NCBI GenBank assembly: GCA_031365725.1
Contig: JANLYQ010000014.1
Coordinates: forward strand, 62,001 to 126,000
Origin: JANLYQ01 sp031365725
GTDB taxonomy: Bacteria; Actinomycetota; Actinomycetes; JACCUZ01
Direction of reading: 5' to 3'
Length of the DNA: 64,000 nucleotides
In this document: positions 15,772 to 25,069 of the stretch, piece by piece
Position numbering within the stretch: the stretch's first letter is position 1
Layout: every line of letters begins with the position of its first letter
Program-made: the position numbers and the translations under genes
The notes under the pieces: model-generated
The model's input: only the letters and a program-made list of their open reading frames with translations
Databases searched by the model: none
What the model was told of the DNA's origin: nothing

Positions 15772-16349
15772 GCCAGCAGCGCCGAGCGAGCGGCCGTCAT
15801 CAGTCGCTCGAGGTCGGCCACCGCCTCGGACGGCAAAGCGTCGACGGCGAACCACGCCACGTCGTGCGACTCCTCGCTCACCACAGGCTCGGCACCGGCC
15901 GGCGCGACGACCGCGAACCGCACGTCAAGGTGTTCGCCGCACCGGCCGAATGCCGAGGAGAGCGTGTGCCGGTCGAGGTCCACCGGTGCGTCCCCGACGA
16001 GCCGGAGCCCCTCGATCCCGGACTCTTCGGCCGCCTCGCGCAAGGCCGCCGCAGCAAGCGACTGGTCGCCCTCCTCGATGTGGCCGCCGGTCTGCACCCA
16101 GAAGTTGCCCTTGCGGTGCAACGTCAGCAGCACCCGCTCACCGGTGGGGTCGAGGACGAGACCGCTCGCGGTGAGATGTTCAGGACCGCAGGTGATCAGC
16201 GCGCCGTCCAGCGGGTGCTGACGCAGGTGCTCGAGGTACGCCGCCAGCAGCACGGCCTGGTCAGCCTGGTCAGCCGGGTGGTCGTGCGGCGGGGTCCAGC
16301 GCTCGAGCGCGGCCACGGCCCCGGCGTGCAACGCGTCTGGCTTGGTCAT
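15708..16349 (-). CDS. NUDIX hydrolase
   Basis: A 213-residue protein. The NUDIX box GHIEEGDQSLAAAALREAAEESG lies around residues 88-110, preceded by RKGNFWVQTGG. The N-terminal 55 residues are helical and not typical. Substrate cannot be read; related actinobacterial proteins of this length remain uncharacterised. The start ATG at 16349 gives MTKPDALHAGAVAALERW. The last 20 codons are antisense to the DinB gene. Confidence 0.85.
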   Translation of the reverse strand: MTKPDALHAGAVAALERWTPPHDHPADQADQAVLLAAYLEHLRQHPLDGALITCGPEHLTASGLVLDPTGERVLLTLHRKGNFWVQTGGHIEEGDQSLAAAALREAAEESGIEGLRLVGDAPVDLDRHTLSSAFGRCGEHLDVRFAVVAPAGAEPVVSEESHDVAWFAVDALPSEAVADLERLMTAARSALLAQAELSATQRIGSPQPSSETP

Positions 16350-16393
16350 TGGTGCGTCGAGGTCACTACCCGGACTGGCGCCGTCGACCGAGC

Positions 16394-17734
16394 TCACGGC
16401 AGCTCGGGCTCGGGCGGAGCGACCGTGTCGTCGAGGCCGGAGAGGTCCAGTGGGGCCGACGTGGCACCGGCCGCGAACGCGGTCGGGTCGTCGAGGTCGT
16501 CCGCGGTCGGCATCAGGTCCGGGTGGGACCAGACGGCCTCGCGACCGTCCTGACCGCGGTCGGCGAGCACGGCACGCCACAGGTCGGCGGCCTCGCGCAG
16601 CCGCCGCGGCCGCAGCTCGAGGCCGACCAGTGAGGCGAACGTCGCCTCGGCCGGGCCACCGCTCGCGCGGCGCCGACGTACGGTCTCGCGCAGCGCAGCC
16701 GCGGCTGGCAGTCGCGCGGACGCTGCGGCGTCGACGACCTCGTCGACCCAGCCCTCGACCAGGGCGAGAGCGGTTTCCAGCCGAGCCAGCGCGGCGGTCT
16801 GTTCGGGGGTGTCCTGCGGCTCGAAAAGCCCACCGGTCAACGCTTTCTGCATCGCTTCGGGATCGGTGGGGTCGATGGTGCCGACCGCCTCCTGCAGCCG
16901 CGCGGTGTCGATGGTCATGCCTTGGCCATAGGCCGCGATCGCGTCGTGCAGGTGGGACTGCAGCCACGGGACGTGGCCGAACAGCCGCTGGTGCGCGGCC
17001 TCGCGCAGCGCGAGGTAGAGCCGCACCTGGTCGGACGGCACCTCGAGACCGGCGCCGAAGGCGGTGACGTTGGCCGGCAGCAGCGCAGCCGTGCCACCGC
17101 TGGTCAGTGGCAGTCCCACATCGGTCGAGCCGACGACCTCGACGGCGAGCCCGCCGATGGCCTGGCCGATCTGGGTACCGAACATCGCGCCGCCGATGCT
17201 GCGCATCATCTGCTGCATGGGGCCGGCCATCGCCGCCATCTGCTCGGGCAGTGCGCCGAGCTGGGCCATCGGACCGCCCTCACCCGAGAGCATGGAGCCC
17301 ATCGAGTCGACGACCTTGGCGGCGACCGGGTCGACCAGTGCCCGCCATGCGGGCAGCGTCGCCTCGACCCACTCGGCTCGGCTCCAGGCCTTGACCGACG
17401 TGCCGACCGCGGCGAACGAGCAGACCTCGTCCAGCCACAGCTCAGCCAGGCGCATCGCGTCGAGCACCTGCTCGCGCTCGGCGGTCGCGACGGAGCGGTC
17501 ACCGGCCGCCGACACGGTCTGGCGGGCGACGTCCTTGGCCAGGTCCCAGTTGACCGGCCCGCCCTGGTAGGACAGGAGCTCACCGAGCTTGCTGAATGCC
17601 GCACCGAGGTCGGCGCCCCCGCCGGTGAAGCCGAACGGGTTGTCCGCCGGAGTGTTGCCGGAGCTGCCGCTGTCGCCGCCGGACGAGCCGTCGTCGGGCG
17701 GCCCGGGGTTGAACCCGAAGGGGAAGTTGCTCAC
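16394..17734 (-). CDS. DUF2342/F420-associated zinc-dependent metalloprotease-type protein
   Basis: A 446-residue protein. It opens with a Gly/Ser/Pro-rich segment (FGFNPGPPDDG...), has QQMMRSIGGAMFGTQIGQAIG near 175, and carries REAAHQRLFGHVPWLQSHL near 240, the segment that gives the family its predicted zinc protease label. Members were named for their co-occurrence with F420 biosynthesis in some actinobacteria. No protease activity has been shown as far as I know. It is divergent from the epimerase gene with a 55-bp gap. Confidence 0.82.
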   Translation of the reverse strand: MSNFPFGFNPGPPDDGSSGGDSGSSGNTPADNPFGFTGGGADLGAAFSKLGELLSYQGGPVNWDLAKDVARQTVSAAGDRSVATAEREQVLDAMRLAELWLDEVCSFAAVGTSVKAWSRAEWVEATLPAWRALVDPVAAKVVDSMGSMLSGEGGPMAQLGALPEQMAAMAGPMQQMMRSIGGAMFGTQIGQAIGGLAVEVVGSTDVGLPLTSGGTAALLPANVTAFGAGLEVPSDQVRLYLALREAAHQRLFGHVPWLQSHLHDAIAAYGQGMTIDTARLQEAVGTIDPTDPEAMQKALTGGLFEPQDTPEQTAALARLETALALVEGWVDEVVDAAASARLPAAAALRETVRRRRASGGPAEATFASLVGLELRPRRLREAADLWRAVLADRGQDGREAVWSHPDLMPTADDLDDPTAFAAGATSAPLDLSGLDDTVAPPEPELP

Positions 17735-17789
17735 CGTCTCGCCTCACATCGTCGCCGGGACTGGCAGGAGTTGGCAGGATGGGCGCACC

Positions 17790-18959
17790 ATGACCGCCGC
17801 GCGCCCCACCGTAACCAGTACCGAGGACAACTTCTCGGGCGCTGCAGACAGTTCCGCGGCCGGTCCCGACGCTGCTCCGGTTCGCTCAGAGCGCAGGAAC
17901 CGGAGCCGGAGCAGGCGTCCCGGGGTGGCCGTCACCGGTGCCGCGTCCGGTCTCGGTGCCGTGGTGGCGGCCCGTCTCGTGGCGCACGAGGAGGTCGGCA
18001 CGGTCGTGGGCCTCGATGACCACCGGGGCAACGTCGAGGGCGTCACCTGGCGGGTGCTCGACGTGCGCGACCCCGTGTTGTCCACCCGGTTGGACAAGGT
18101 CGACACGATCGTCCACCTCGCGCTGGACATCTCGGTCGAGCGGGACCGGGGCGAGCAGGGCGAGCTCAACGTCCGTGGCACCCAGACCGTGTTGACGGCC
18201 GCCGCCGCTGCCGGCGTACGCCGGGTGGTGCTGTGCACGTCGGCCATGGTCTACGGCGCGCTGCCGGACAACGCCCTGCCGCTGGCCGAGGACGCGCCGC
18301 TACGCGCCGTCCCCGACGGCGGGCTCCTCTCGGACTGGCTGGAGATCGAGCGCCTCGCCGCTCAGGCTCCGCGCAGCCACCCGGGGCTGGCGGTGACGGT
18401 GCTGCGACCGGCCACTCTGGTCGGCCCGGGCGTCGACAGCCTGCTGACGCGGCACTTCGAGGCGCCGCGACTGCTGATGGTGCGCGACTCCACACCCACG
18501 TGGCAGTTCTGCCACGTCGACGACCTGGCTGACGCCCTGGTGCTCGCCGCGCTGGGTCGGGTCGAGGGCGTGGCGACCGTCGGCTGCGCGGGCTGGCTCG
18601 GTCAGGAGGACGTCGAGCTGCTCTCCGGACTGCGGCGCATCGAGCTGCCGTCCTCGCTCGCCTTCGGCACCGCCGAGCGCCTGCACCGGCTGGGTGTCAT
18701 CCCGGCGCCGGCCAGCGACCTGCAGTACGTCGTGCACCCCTGGGTCGTGCCGTCGACGAGGCTGCGGGCGGCCGGCTGGCTGCCGACCTACGACAACGCG
18801 ACCGCACTCGGTCTGCTGCTCGAGCAGGTCCGCGGACACCACGCCGTGGCCGCCCGGCGGGTCGGTCGACGGGACGCGACCATCGGCGCCGGCGCTGCGG
18901 TCGCCGTGGTGGGCACCGCGGCCCTGGTGCGCGCTGCTCGCCGCAAGAGGCGGCCATGA
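17790..18959 (+). CDS. NAD-dependent epimerase/dehydratase with C-terminal anchor
   Basis: A 389-residue extended SDR. The N-terminal 45 residues are polar and Arg-rich, then VAVTGAASGLGAVVAARL is the Rossmann Gly motif. VRRVVLCTSAMVYG carries the Ser and Tyr, but the following Lys of the YxxxK triad is not in its usual place, so the substrate may differ from classical epimerases. The C-terminus AVAVVGTAALVRAARRKRRP could be a single membrane anchor with a basic cytoplasmic tail. The stop overlaps the MoaE start (ATGA), so the two genes are coupled. Confidence 0.8.
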   Translation: MTAARPTVTSTEDNFSGAADSSAAGPDAAPVRSERRNRSRSRRPGVAVTGAASGLGAVVAARLVAHEEVGTVVGLDDHRGNVEGVTWRVLDVRDPVLSTRLDKVDTIVHLALDISVERDRGEQGELNVRGTQTVLTAAAAAGVRRVVLCTSAMVYGALPDNALPLAEDAPLRAVPDGGLLSDWLEIERLAAQAPRSHPGLAVTVLRPATLVGPGVDSLLTRHFEAPRLLMVRDSTPTWQFCHVDDLADALVLAALGRVEGVATVGCAGWLGQEDVELLSGLRRIELPSSLAFGTAERLHRLGVIPAPASDLQYVVHPWVVPSTRLRAAGWLPTYDNATALGLLLEQVRGHHAVAARRVGRRDATIGAGAAVAVVGTAALVRAARRKRRP

Positions 18960-19405
18960 CCAAGCCCACGATCTACGACGACAAGCCCGTGATCCGGTTG
19001 CTGGACGTGCGCGAGACGGCTCTGTCGCTCGACGAGGTCTTCGCGGCCATCAGCGACCCGGGGGCCGGGGGCGTGACGCTGTTCGTCGGCACGGTACGCG
19101 AGCAGGACGGCGGCCGCGAGGTTGCTGCCCTCGGCTACTCCGCACACCCCAGCGCGGTGGCGCGGCTCGAGGCGGTGGCCGCCGACGTCATCGCCCGGCA
19201 CCCGGTGCGTGCTCTAGCAGCGGTGCACCGCGTCGGTGACCTGGTGGTCGGCGACCTCGCCGTCGTCGTCGCGGTCGCGTGTGCGCACCGCGGTGACGCG
19301 TTCGCGGCGGCCCGCATGCTGATCGACGACCTGAAGGCGACCGTGCCGATCTGGAAGCACCAGGTCTTCGCCGACGGCGAGCAGGAGTGGGTCGGCCTGC
19401 CGTGA
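18956..19405 (+). CDS. moaE: Molybdopterin synthase catalytic subunit MoaE
   Basis: A 149-residue MoaE. Signature segments are TLFVGTVREQDGG, HRVGDLVVGD, CAHRGDAFAA and VPIWKHQVF with the active-site Lys. It transfers sulfur from MoaD thiocarboxylate to cyclic pyranopterin monophosphate in molybdenum cofactor synthesis. No moaD or other moa gene is in view; the ATGA overlap with the epimerase suggests that expression depends on that operon. Confidence 0.92.
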   Translation: MTKPTIYDDKPVIRLLDVRETALSLDEVFAAISDPGAGGVTLFVGTVREQDGGREVAALGYSAHPSAVARLEAVAADVIARHPVRALAAVHRVGDLVVGDLAVVVAVACAHRGDAFAAARMLIDDLKATVPIWKHQVFADGEQEWVGLP

Positions 19406-19450
19406 CCCGACCTGCCGGTGTCGGCCCACACCAGCAACTAGCCTGAGCGC

Positions 19451-19627
19451 GTGTCGTCCCTCGCCTGGCTGGCGATCCCGCTGGTCGCCCTCGTGCTGGC
19501 TGTGCTGTGGGTGGTCTGGATCAGTCGTACCCGGCCGCGCGCCGGCACCCACGAGACGTTGCGGGAGCACGCCCGCTTCAAGGCCGCGTTCGAGCACACC
19601 GAGTCCCCGCGCCCGCCGCAGCCGTGA
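19451..19627 (+). CDS. Small membrane protein (58 aa)
   Basis: A GTG at 19451 opens a 58-residue protein with one membrane helix (LAWLAIPLVALVLAVLWVVW) followed by a basic and charged tail ending HTESPRPPQP. It fits exactly between moaE and the PDZ protein gene with 45- and 30-bp gaps. Small single-helix proteins occur at this place in related genomes as I recall. No function is known; it may associate with the downstream membrane protease. Confidence 0.65.
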   Translation: MSSLAWLAIPLVALVLAVLWVVWISRTRPRAGTHETLREHARFKAAFEHTESPRPPQP

Positions 19628-19657
19628 GTGCCCGTCCCCTCTCGTAGGCTGAGGCTC

Positions 19658-20701
19658 ATGTCCCGTCGGCTGCTGGTGCTCTCCGTCGCCGGCTTCCTCA
19701 CCGTGCTGCTGGCGGGGGTCGCCGTGCTGCTGCCGGTGCCCTATGTCGCGCTGCTGCCCGGCCCGACGACCAACACTCTCGGCTCCGTCGGGGGCACCGA
19801 GCTCATCCGCATCTCCGGCCACCCGGTCTATCCCGACACCGGGCACCTCGACCTGGTCACGGTGTCGGTGGTCGGCGGTCCGCAGCAGGGCATGGACCTC
19901 GTGACCGCTGTGCGTGACTGGGTGGACCCGACGCGGGCCGTGGTGCCCGAGGAGACCATCTACCCCAAGGGTCAGAGCGCGAAGCAGGCCGAGCAGCAGA
20001 GCACGGCGGAGATGACCGGCAGCCAGGAGAACGCCACCGTCGCCGCGCTGCGCCAGCTGAAGATCCCGGTCACCACCGAGACCATCGTGGCCTCGCTCGC
20101 GCCCACGTCGCCGTCGGCCGGAAAGCTGAAGAAGGGCGACGTGTTCGTGTCGGTTGACGGTGTGCCGGTGACCGGCGGTGCGTCGTTGCGGGCCGCCGTC
20201 ACCGCCGTCTCACCGGGGACACCTCTGGCCATCGTCCTACGCCGGAAGCGGGTGACGGTCACCACGTCGGTGACCACCGGCAAGGCACCCGACGACGGTC
20301 GGGCCGTCATCGGCGTCGAGACGGCCGACCAGTCGCACTTCCCGTTCACGGTCGACATCTCCCTGCGGGACGTCGGAGGTCCTAGCGCCGGGTTGATGTT
20401 CGCTCTCGGCATCGTCGACAAGCTGACACCTGGGTCACTGACCGGCGGTCGGTTCATCGCCGGCACCGGCACCATCGATGACGCCGGTGTCGTGGGACCG
20501 ATCGGTGGCATCGCCCAGAAGATGGTGGGCGCGCGCGACAACGGTGCGACCGTGTTCCTGTCCCCGGCCAAGAACTGCGCCGACGCCAAGGCGTCGGTCC
20601 CCGAGGGCCTCCGGCTGGTGAAGGTCGGGACTCTCGCCCAGGCCGTGACGGTGCTGCAGGACCTCGACGCCGGGCGTGCGTCGGCGTTGCCCAGCTGCTG
20701 A
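19658..20701 (+). CDS. YlbL-type PDZ and Lon-like (S16) membrane protease
   Basis: A 347-residue protein with an N-terminal membrane anchor (residues 4-28), a PDZ domain around 130-205 (LAPTSPSAGKLKKGDVFVSVDG) and a C-terminal Lon-like domain. The catalytic Ser lies in GGPSAGLMFALG near 246 and the Lys in IAQKMVGARDNGA near 288. This is the YlbL/PDZ-Lon family of secreted or surface-anchored serine-lysine proteases. The start ATG at 19658 follows GGCTGAGG. Confidence 0.9.
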   Translation: MSRRLLVLSVAGFLTVLLAGVAVLLPVPYVALLPGPTTNTLGSVGGTELIRISGHPVYPDTGHLDLVTVSVVGGPQQGMDLVTAVRDWVDPTRAVVPEETIYPKGQSAKQAEQQSTAEMTGSQENATVAALRQLKIPVTTETIVASLAPTSPSAGKLKKGDVFVSVDGVPVTGGASLRAAVTAVSPGTPLAIVLRRKRVTVTTSVTTGKAPDDGRAVIGVETADQSHFPFTVDISLRDVGGPSAGLMFALGIVDKLTPGSLTGGRFIAGTGTIDDAGVVGPIGGIAQKMVGARDNGATVFLSPAKNCADAKASVPEGLRLVKVGTLAQAVTVLQDLDAGRASALPSC

Positions 20702-20716
20702 GCGGGTGGCCGCGCG

Positions 20717-21295
20717 CTAGTCGGCGAAGGTCGCTGCGATGGCGTCGGCCAACCCCGGCACGAGGTCCGGTCCGGTGAGCACCGAGGTCTCGTCGTCGTG
20801 AGTCCGCATGCGCAGCGCGCATGACCGGCTGCCGTCTCGCATGACCGACACCACGAGCCGCACCTCTTGGCGTTCTGGATGCTCGGCGAGCCAGTCCAGA
20901 GCGGCTGACTCCTCCTGCGGCATGTCCTTCTCGACCGCCGGGGGCACCATCAGTCGCTCGACGGTGACCACGGCGCCGAGCACATCGGCCGGCCAGACGA
21001 TGCCGCTGAGCAGCTCGTCGAGCCCGCTGTGCTCGGGCAGCTCGCCCTGGTCGATCGGGGTGAGGTCGCCTGGCTCGCCCGCGACGATGCCCAGTGCCTC
21101 AGCGAGCTGCGGCTCGCGACGCAGCAGGTCCGCGGTCTCCACGAGAGCGAACAGCGATGGTGGTCGGTCCCAGCCGGCAGCGGCAGCATGGCGTTCGATG
21201 TCGACGGTGAGCCGCTCGAGCCGGCGGATGCCGGTAGGCGGGCCGGGGTCGGGGCTGTGCGAGGTGAGGTCGGACGTGCTGTTCTGATCGGTCAC
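20717..21295 (-). CDS. PPA1309-family protein
   Basis: A 192-residue soluble protein with LDELLSGIVWPADVLGAVVTVERLM and a C-terminal RSCALRMRTHDDETSVLTGPDLVPGL, the pattern of the PPA1309 family restricted to actinobacteria. No catalytic motif is visible. It lies between, and opposite to, the YlbL-type and UPF0182 genes, the order found in many actinobacteria. Function unknown. Confidence 0.82.
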   Translation of the reverse strand: MTDQNSTSDLTSHSPDPGPPTGIRRLERLTVDIERHAAAAGWDRPPSLFALVETADLLRREPQLAEALGIVAGEPGDLTPIDQGELPEHSGLDELLSGIVWPADVLGAVVTVERLMVPPAVEKDMPQEESAALDWLAEHPERQEVRLVVSVMRDGSRSCALRMRTHDDETSVLTGPDLVPGLADAIAATFAD

Positions 21296-21361
21296 GACGT
21301 GATCCTCTCAACCGAACGGGCGCTCCGTCGTCAGCCGCCCCCGCGAGGTAGGTTGACCGAC

Positions 21362-24337
21362 GTGAGCGCCTCGATGCCGTCTGCTGCGGGGCAACCCCGG
21401 CGCCCCCTGGGTCCACGTCGTCGCGGGCGCACGCTGCTGCCGACGCTCGTGATCCTCGTCGTGCTGCTGATCGCCTTCAGCATCTTCACCGGCTTCTACA
21501 CCGACCTGCTGTGGTTCCGGTCGGTCGGCTACTCCTCGGTGTTCACCCGGACCTTGCTCACGCGGGTCGTGCTGTTCCTGGTGTTCGGGCTGGTGATGTC
21601 GGCCGTGGTGGGCGTCAACGTGGTCCTTGCCTACCGGACACGCCCCGCCTACCAGGCGATGATCCCGGGACAGCAAGAGCTCGACCGCTATCGCATGGCC
21701 ATCGAGCCGTTCCGGCGCATCGTGGTGTCCGTCGTGGTCACCCTGCTCGGGCTGATCGCCGGATCGTCCGCGGCCGGGCAGTGGCGCACGGTGCTGCAGT
21801 GGATCAACGGCGTGTCCTTCGGTGAGCGCGATGCGCAGTTCCACAAGGACATCTCGTTCTTCGCCTTCGACCTGCCGTGGTACCAGTTCCTGCACTCGTT
21901 CGTGATCTCGGTGGCCGTGGTCAGCCTGCTTGCCGGTGCCCTGACGCACTACCTGTACGGCGGTCTGCGGCTGCAGCCGTTCCTTGGCGAGCGCGCCACG
22001 ACGGCTGCTCGCGTGCACCTGTCGGTGCTCATGGGTGTCTTCGCCCTGCTGCGGGCCGTGGGCTACTGGCTCGACCGCTATCAGCTCGGCGTGGGTGAGC
22101 ACCGGGTGAACAACACCGATTTCACCGGCCTGACCTACACCGATGTGCACGCGGTGCTCGGGGCGAAGACAATCCTCGCGATCGTCTCGCTGATCTGCGC
22201 CGGTCTGTTCTTCAGCGCGGTCGTGCAGCGCACCTGGTTGCTGCCGGGCATCGGTGTCGGGGCCTTGCTGGTGGCTGCTCTGCTGGTCGGTGGCATCGTC
22301 CCCGCGGTGGTGCAGCGCTTTCAGGTGGCGCCTAACGCGTTGGACAAGGAGACGCCGTACATCGCGCGCAACATTGCCGCGACGCGATCGGCGTACGGCA
22401 TCGACAAAGTCAAGATCGACCCCTACGACGCCAAGCTCACGGCTGACAAGACCACGCTGGCCGGTGACTCGGGCACCACCTCCGACATCCGGCTGCTCGA
22501 CCCGTCGCTCCTGAGCCCGACCTTCAAGAACTTGCAGCAGATCAAGGCGTTCTACGACTTCCCGAGCAACCTCGGCGTCGACCGCTACACCCTTTCGGGG
22601 GTGCGCCGTGACGTCGTCATGGCGGTCCGCGAGGTGAGCCTGTCGGGGGTGCCGAGCCCGCAGCGCAACTGGATCAACGACCACACGGCCTACACCCACG
22701 GCTTCGGTTTCGTCGCCGCGCTGGGCAGTGAGACCGACGGCAGTCGCCCGAAGTTCGTGTCCTCTGACATCCCCCCGGTCGGGCAGCTCGGCAACTTCGA
22801 GCCGCGCGTCTACTTCGGTCAGGAGTCGCCGGACTACAGCATCGTCGGCGGACCCAAGGGCTCGACGCCGGTGGAGCTCGACTACCCCGACGACTCGGTG
22901 AGCTCGGGACAGCGCACCTCGACGTACGCCGGGAAGGGCGGGGTGGGCGTCGGGTCGTTCCCGCTGCGTGCGCTGTTCGCGATGAAGTTCCAGGACGCCA
23001 ACATCCTGCTCTCCGGCCGGGTCAACTCCGAGTCACGCGTGCTCTACGTCCGCGAGCCGAAGCAGCGGGTCGAGAAGGTCGCGCCGTGGCTCACTCTCGA
23101 CGGTGACCCGTACCCCGCGATCGTCGATGGGCGCATCACCTGGATCGTCGACGGTTACACCACCAGCAACGGCTATCCCTACTCCACCCGCAGCACGCTG
23201 CAGGACGCGACCACGGACTCGCGCACCACGGCCACGAACCAGCTGCTGACTCCTGTCGAGCGGGTCAACTACATCCGCAACTCGGTCAAGGCCACGGTGG
23301 ATGCCTACGACGGCACCGTGACCCTGTACCAGTGGGACGACAAGGACCCGGTCCTGCGGACGTGGATGAAGACGTTCCCCGGCACGGTGCAGCCGAAGTC
23401 CGCGATCAGCGAGGGGCTGATGGCCCACCTGCGCTATCCGCAAGACCTGTTCAAGGTGCAGCGCACACTCCTGGCGCGGTACCACCAGACGACCCCGCGC
23501 ACGTTCTACAACGGCAGCGACTTCTGGCGGATCCCGGACGACCCGACCAGGGCGACCGCCGCTGCCCAGCCGCCGTACTACGTCACGCTGCGGATGCCCG
23601 GGCAGAGCGAGCCGTCGTTCTCCCTGACCTCGACGTACGTGCCGACCGGTGCCCGCAACAACCTGTCGGCGTTCCTCGCGGTGGACTCGGATCCCGGACC
23701 GGACTACGGCAAGCTGCGCGTGCTGCAGCTGCCTCGATCGGCCCAGATCAACGGGCCGTCACAGGTGCAGAATCAGATGGTGTCCGACGATGTTGTCGCT
23801 CAGGAGCTCAACATCCTGAAGCGCGGCACCACAGTGAAGTTCGGGAACTTGCTGACGTTCCCCGTCGGCGGCGGCCTGCTCTACGTCGAACCGGTGTACG
23901 TCGAGGCGGAAGCCTCCACGTCCTTCCCGTTGCTGCGCAAGGTGCTCGTCTCCTTCGGCAACGACGTCGCCTTCGAGGACACGTTGCAGGGCGCGTTGAA
24001 CTCGCTGTTTGCCAACCAGGGCGGTGCTCCTGGTGGCGGCACGACGACCCCGCCGCCCAGCGGTGGCGGCACCGGTACCGGCACCGGTGCCAACAACGCG
24101 GCGGTGACCGCTGCCCTGCAGGAGGCGCAGGCCGCGATCGTCGCGGCTCAGAAGGCGTTGGCGGCCGGGGACTTCGCGGCGTACGGAGTGGCGCAGAAGC
24201 AGCTGCAGGTCGCTATCGACCGGGCGGTCGCAGCCCAGTCGGGCTCCGCCTCGCCCAGCCCGTCACCTTCGGGCTCGGCCTCCGGGTCGGCATCGCCCTC
24301 GAGCAGTGCCTCGCCGTCAGCAACGGCCGGTCAGTGA
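21362..24337 (+). CDS. UPF0182 family membrane protein
   Basis: A 991-residue protein. About seven membrane helices fill residues 20-330, including TLVILVVLLIAFSIFTGFYTDLLW and the WFRSVGYSSVF segment. A large domain follows with the family stretches DFPSNLGVDRY and PQRNWINDHTAYTHGFGF. The C-terminal 110 residues are Gly/Thr/Pro- and Ser/Pro-rich with a helical Ala/Gln segment in between. The start is taken as GTG at 21362; the frame is open far upstream only as a shadow of the antisense gene. Function unknown; widely conserved in actinobacteria and cyanobacteria. Confidence 0.9.
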   Translation: MSASMPSAAGQPRRPLGPRRRGRTLLPTLVILVVLLIAFSIFTGFYTDLLWFRSVGYSSVFTRTLLTRVVLFLVFGLVMSAVVGVNVVLAYRTRPAYQAMIPGQQELDRYRMAIEPFRRIVVSVVVTLLGLIAGSSAAGQWRTVLQWINGVSFGERDAQFHKDISFFAFDLPWYQFLHSFVISVAVVSLLAGALTHYLYGGLRLQPFLGERATTAARVHLSVLMGVFALLRAVGYWLDRYQLGVGEHRVNNTDFTGLTYTDVHAVLGAKTILAIVSLICAGLFFSAVVQRTWLLPGIGVGALLVAALLVGGIVPAVVQRFQVAPNALDKETPYIARNIAATRSAYGIDKVKIDPYDAKLTADKTTLAGDSGTTSDIRLLDPSLLSPTFKNLQQIKAFYDFPSNLGVDRYTLSGVRRDVVMAVREVSLSGVPSPQRNWINDHTAYTHGFGFVAALGSETDGSRPKFVSSDIPPVGQLGNFEPRVYFGQESPDYSIVGGPKGSTPVELDYPDDSVSSGQRTSTYAGKGGVGVGSFPLRALFAMKFQDANILLSGRVNSESRVLYVREPKQRVEKVAPWLTLDGDPYPAIVDGRITWIVDGYTTSNGYPYSTRSTLQDATTDSRTTATNQLLTPVERVNYIRNSVKATVDAYDGTVTLYQWDDKDPVLRTWMKTFPGTVQPKSAISEGLMAHLRYPQDLFKVQRTLLARYHQTTPRTFYNGSDFWRIPDDPTRATAAAQPPYYVTLRMPGQSEPSFSLTSTYVPTGARNNLSAFLAVDSDPGPDYGKLRVLQLPRSAQINGPSQVQNQMVSDDVVAQELNILKRGTTVKFGNLLTFPVGGGLLYVEPVYVEAEASTSFPLLRKVLVSFGNDVAFEDTLQGALNSLFANQGGAPGGGTTTPPPSGGGTGTGTGANNAAVTAALQEAQAAIVAAQKALAAGDFAAYGVAQKQLQVAIDRAVAAQSGSASPSPSPSGSASGSASPSSSASPSATAGQ

Positions 24338-24401
24338 TCGCCGCTGTCCGCGGCTGGTGATTTGCGGCCCCTTCGCGGCTGACATACAGTTGTGCTCACG
24401 A

Positions 24402-24478
24402 CGCGGGGTGGAGCAGCTCGGTAGCTCGCTGGGCTCATAACCCAGAGGTCGTAGGTTCAAATCCTACCCCCGCTACCA
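24402..24478 (+). tRNA. Initiator tRNA-fMet (CAT)
   Basis: A 77-nt cloverleaf with encoded CCA. The anticodon loop is CTCATAA (anticodon CAT) on a stem CTGGG/CCCAG with three consecutive G:C pairs next to the loop. The first acceptor position is C opposite T, so unpaired. Both features mark the initiator rather than the elongator tRNA. The T arm is GTAGG TTCAAAT CCTAC. A short hairpin terminator follows. Confidence 0.95.
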
Positions 24479-24496
24479 AAGAAGTGCAGGTCAGAG

Positions 24497-24530
24497 GCCC
24501 GGTCCGGACAATTCGGACCGGGCATTCTCT
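24497..24530 (+). terminator. Hairpin after the tRNA
   Basis: GCCCGGTCCG (24497-24506) pairs with CGGACCGGGC (24514-24523), followed by ATTCTCTTGT. It is placed to end the tRNA transcript. Confidence 0.75.
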
Positions 24531-24633
24531 TGTCATGTGGGCAGAATGTGGCAGACCCTGCGCGCCGAAGGGGCCCGGATCGTCGCGGACCCCGGCGGAT
24601 GCGGGTGTTCGTACAACTCGGCCGGTCACGCGG

Positions 24634-24893
24634 GAGAGCAAGGCAGCGGCGTTCCCCTCGGGTTCCTACCTCGTCGAGCAAGGCGAAGCGGCGACGACGA
24701 TGCACCTCCTGCTGTCCGGTCCGGAGATCCGGCGCGAGGACGAGGACGGGCAGGTGCGGGGCGTGGACAGAACCGGGCGCGGGGAGTTCGTCGGAGAGCA
24801 GGCATCGCCAGCGGGCGACCCCGCAACGCCGACGTGGTGGCCCTCGACGACGTCACGAGCCTCACCTTCCTGCCCGCCGGGACACACCCCGTT
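24634..24893 (+). pseudogene. Cyclic nucleotide-binding domain remnant, frameshifted
   Basis: One frame reads FPSGSYLVEQGEAATTMHLL then SGPEIRREDEDG and GEFVGEQ (24634 to about 24801). The next frame continues without a gap as SGRPRNADVVALDDVTSLTF (to about 24893). Joined, they make the second half of a cyclic nucleotide-binding domain (beta-barrel and PBC-like GEFVGEQ segment). A single-base shift near 24803 breaks it and no start or C-terminal domain is visible. The complete MFS protein just downstream on the other strand carries its own, different copy of this domain. Confidence 0.75.
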
Positions 24894-25069
24894 GACGAGC
24901 ATGAGGAGCCAGCCCGCCCCGCTTACACCAGGACACTCCCGTACGTGGACCAGGTCACGCTCAGGTGAGCACGATGTTCCCTGAGCACATCGTGCAGGAG
25001 ATGCTCGGGGGTCGCGTTCATCATCCAGGTCCGGCCGGGTCGGGACCTGTCCGCCTCGCTCCTGCACGA

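Noticed and set aside
15609..16553. 314-codon plus-strand frame
   Set aside because: Runs through the end of the DinB gene and antisense to the NUDIX gene; no domain.
24435..24705. Minus-strand frames covering the tRNA, one ending VAGVGFEPTTSGL
   Set aside because: This peptide is the well-known false translation across a tRNA 3' end; no ribosome site and no other support.
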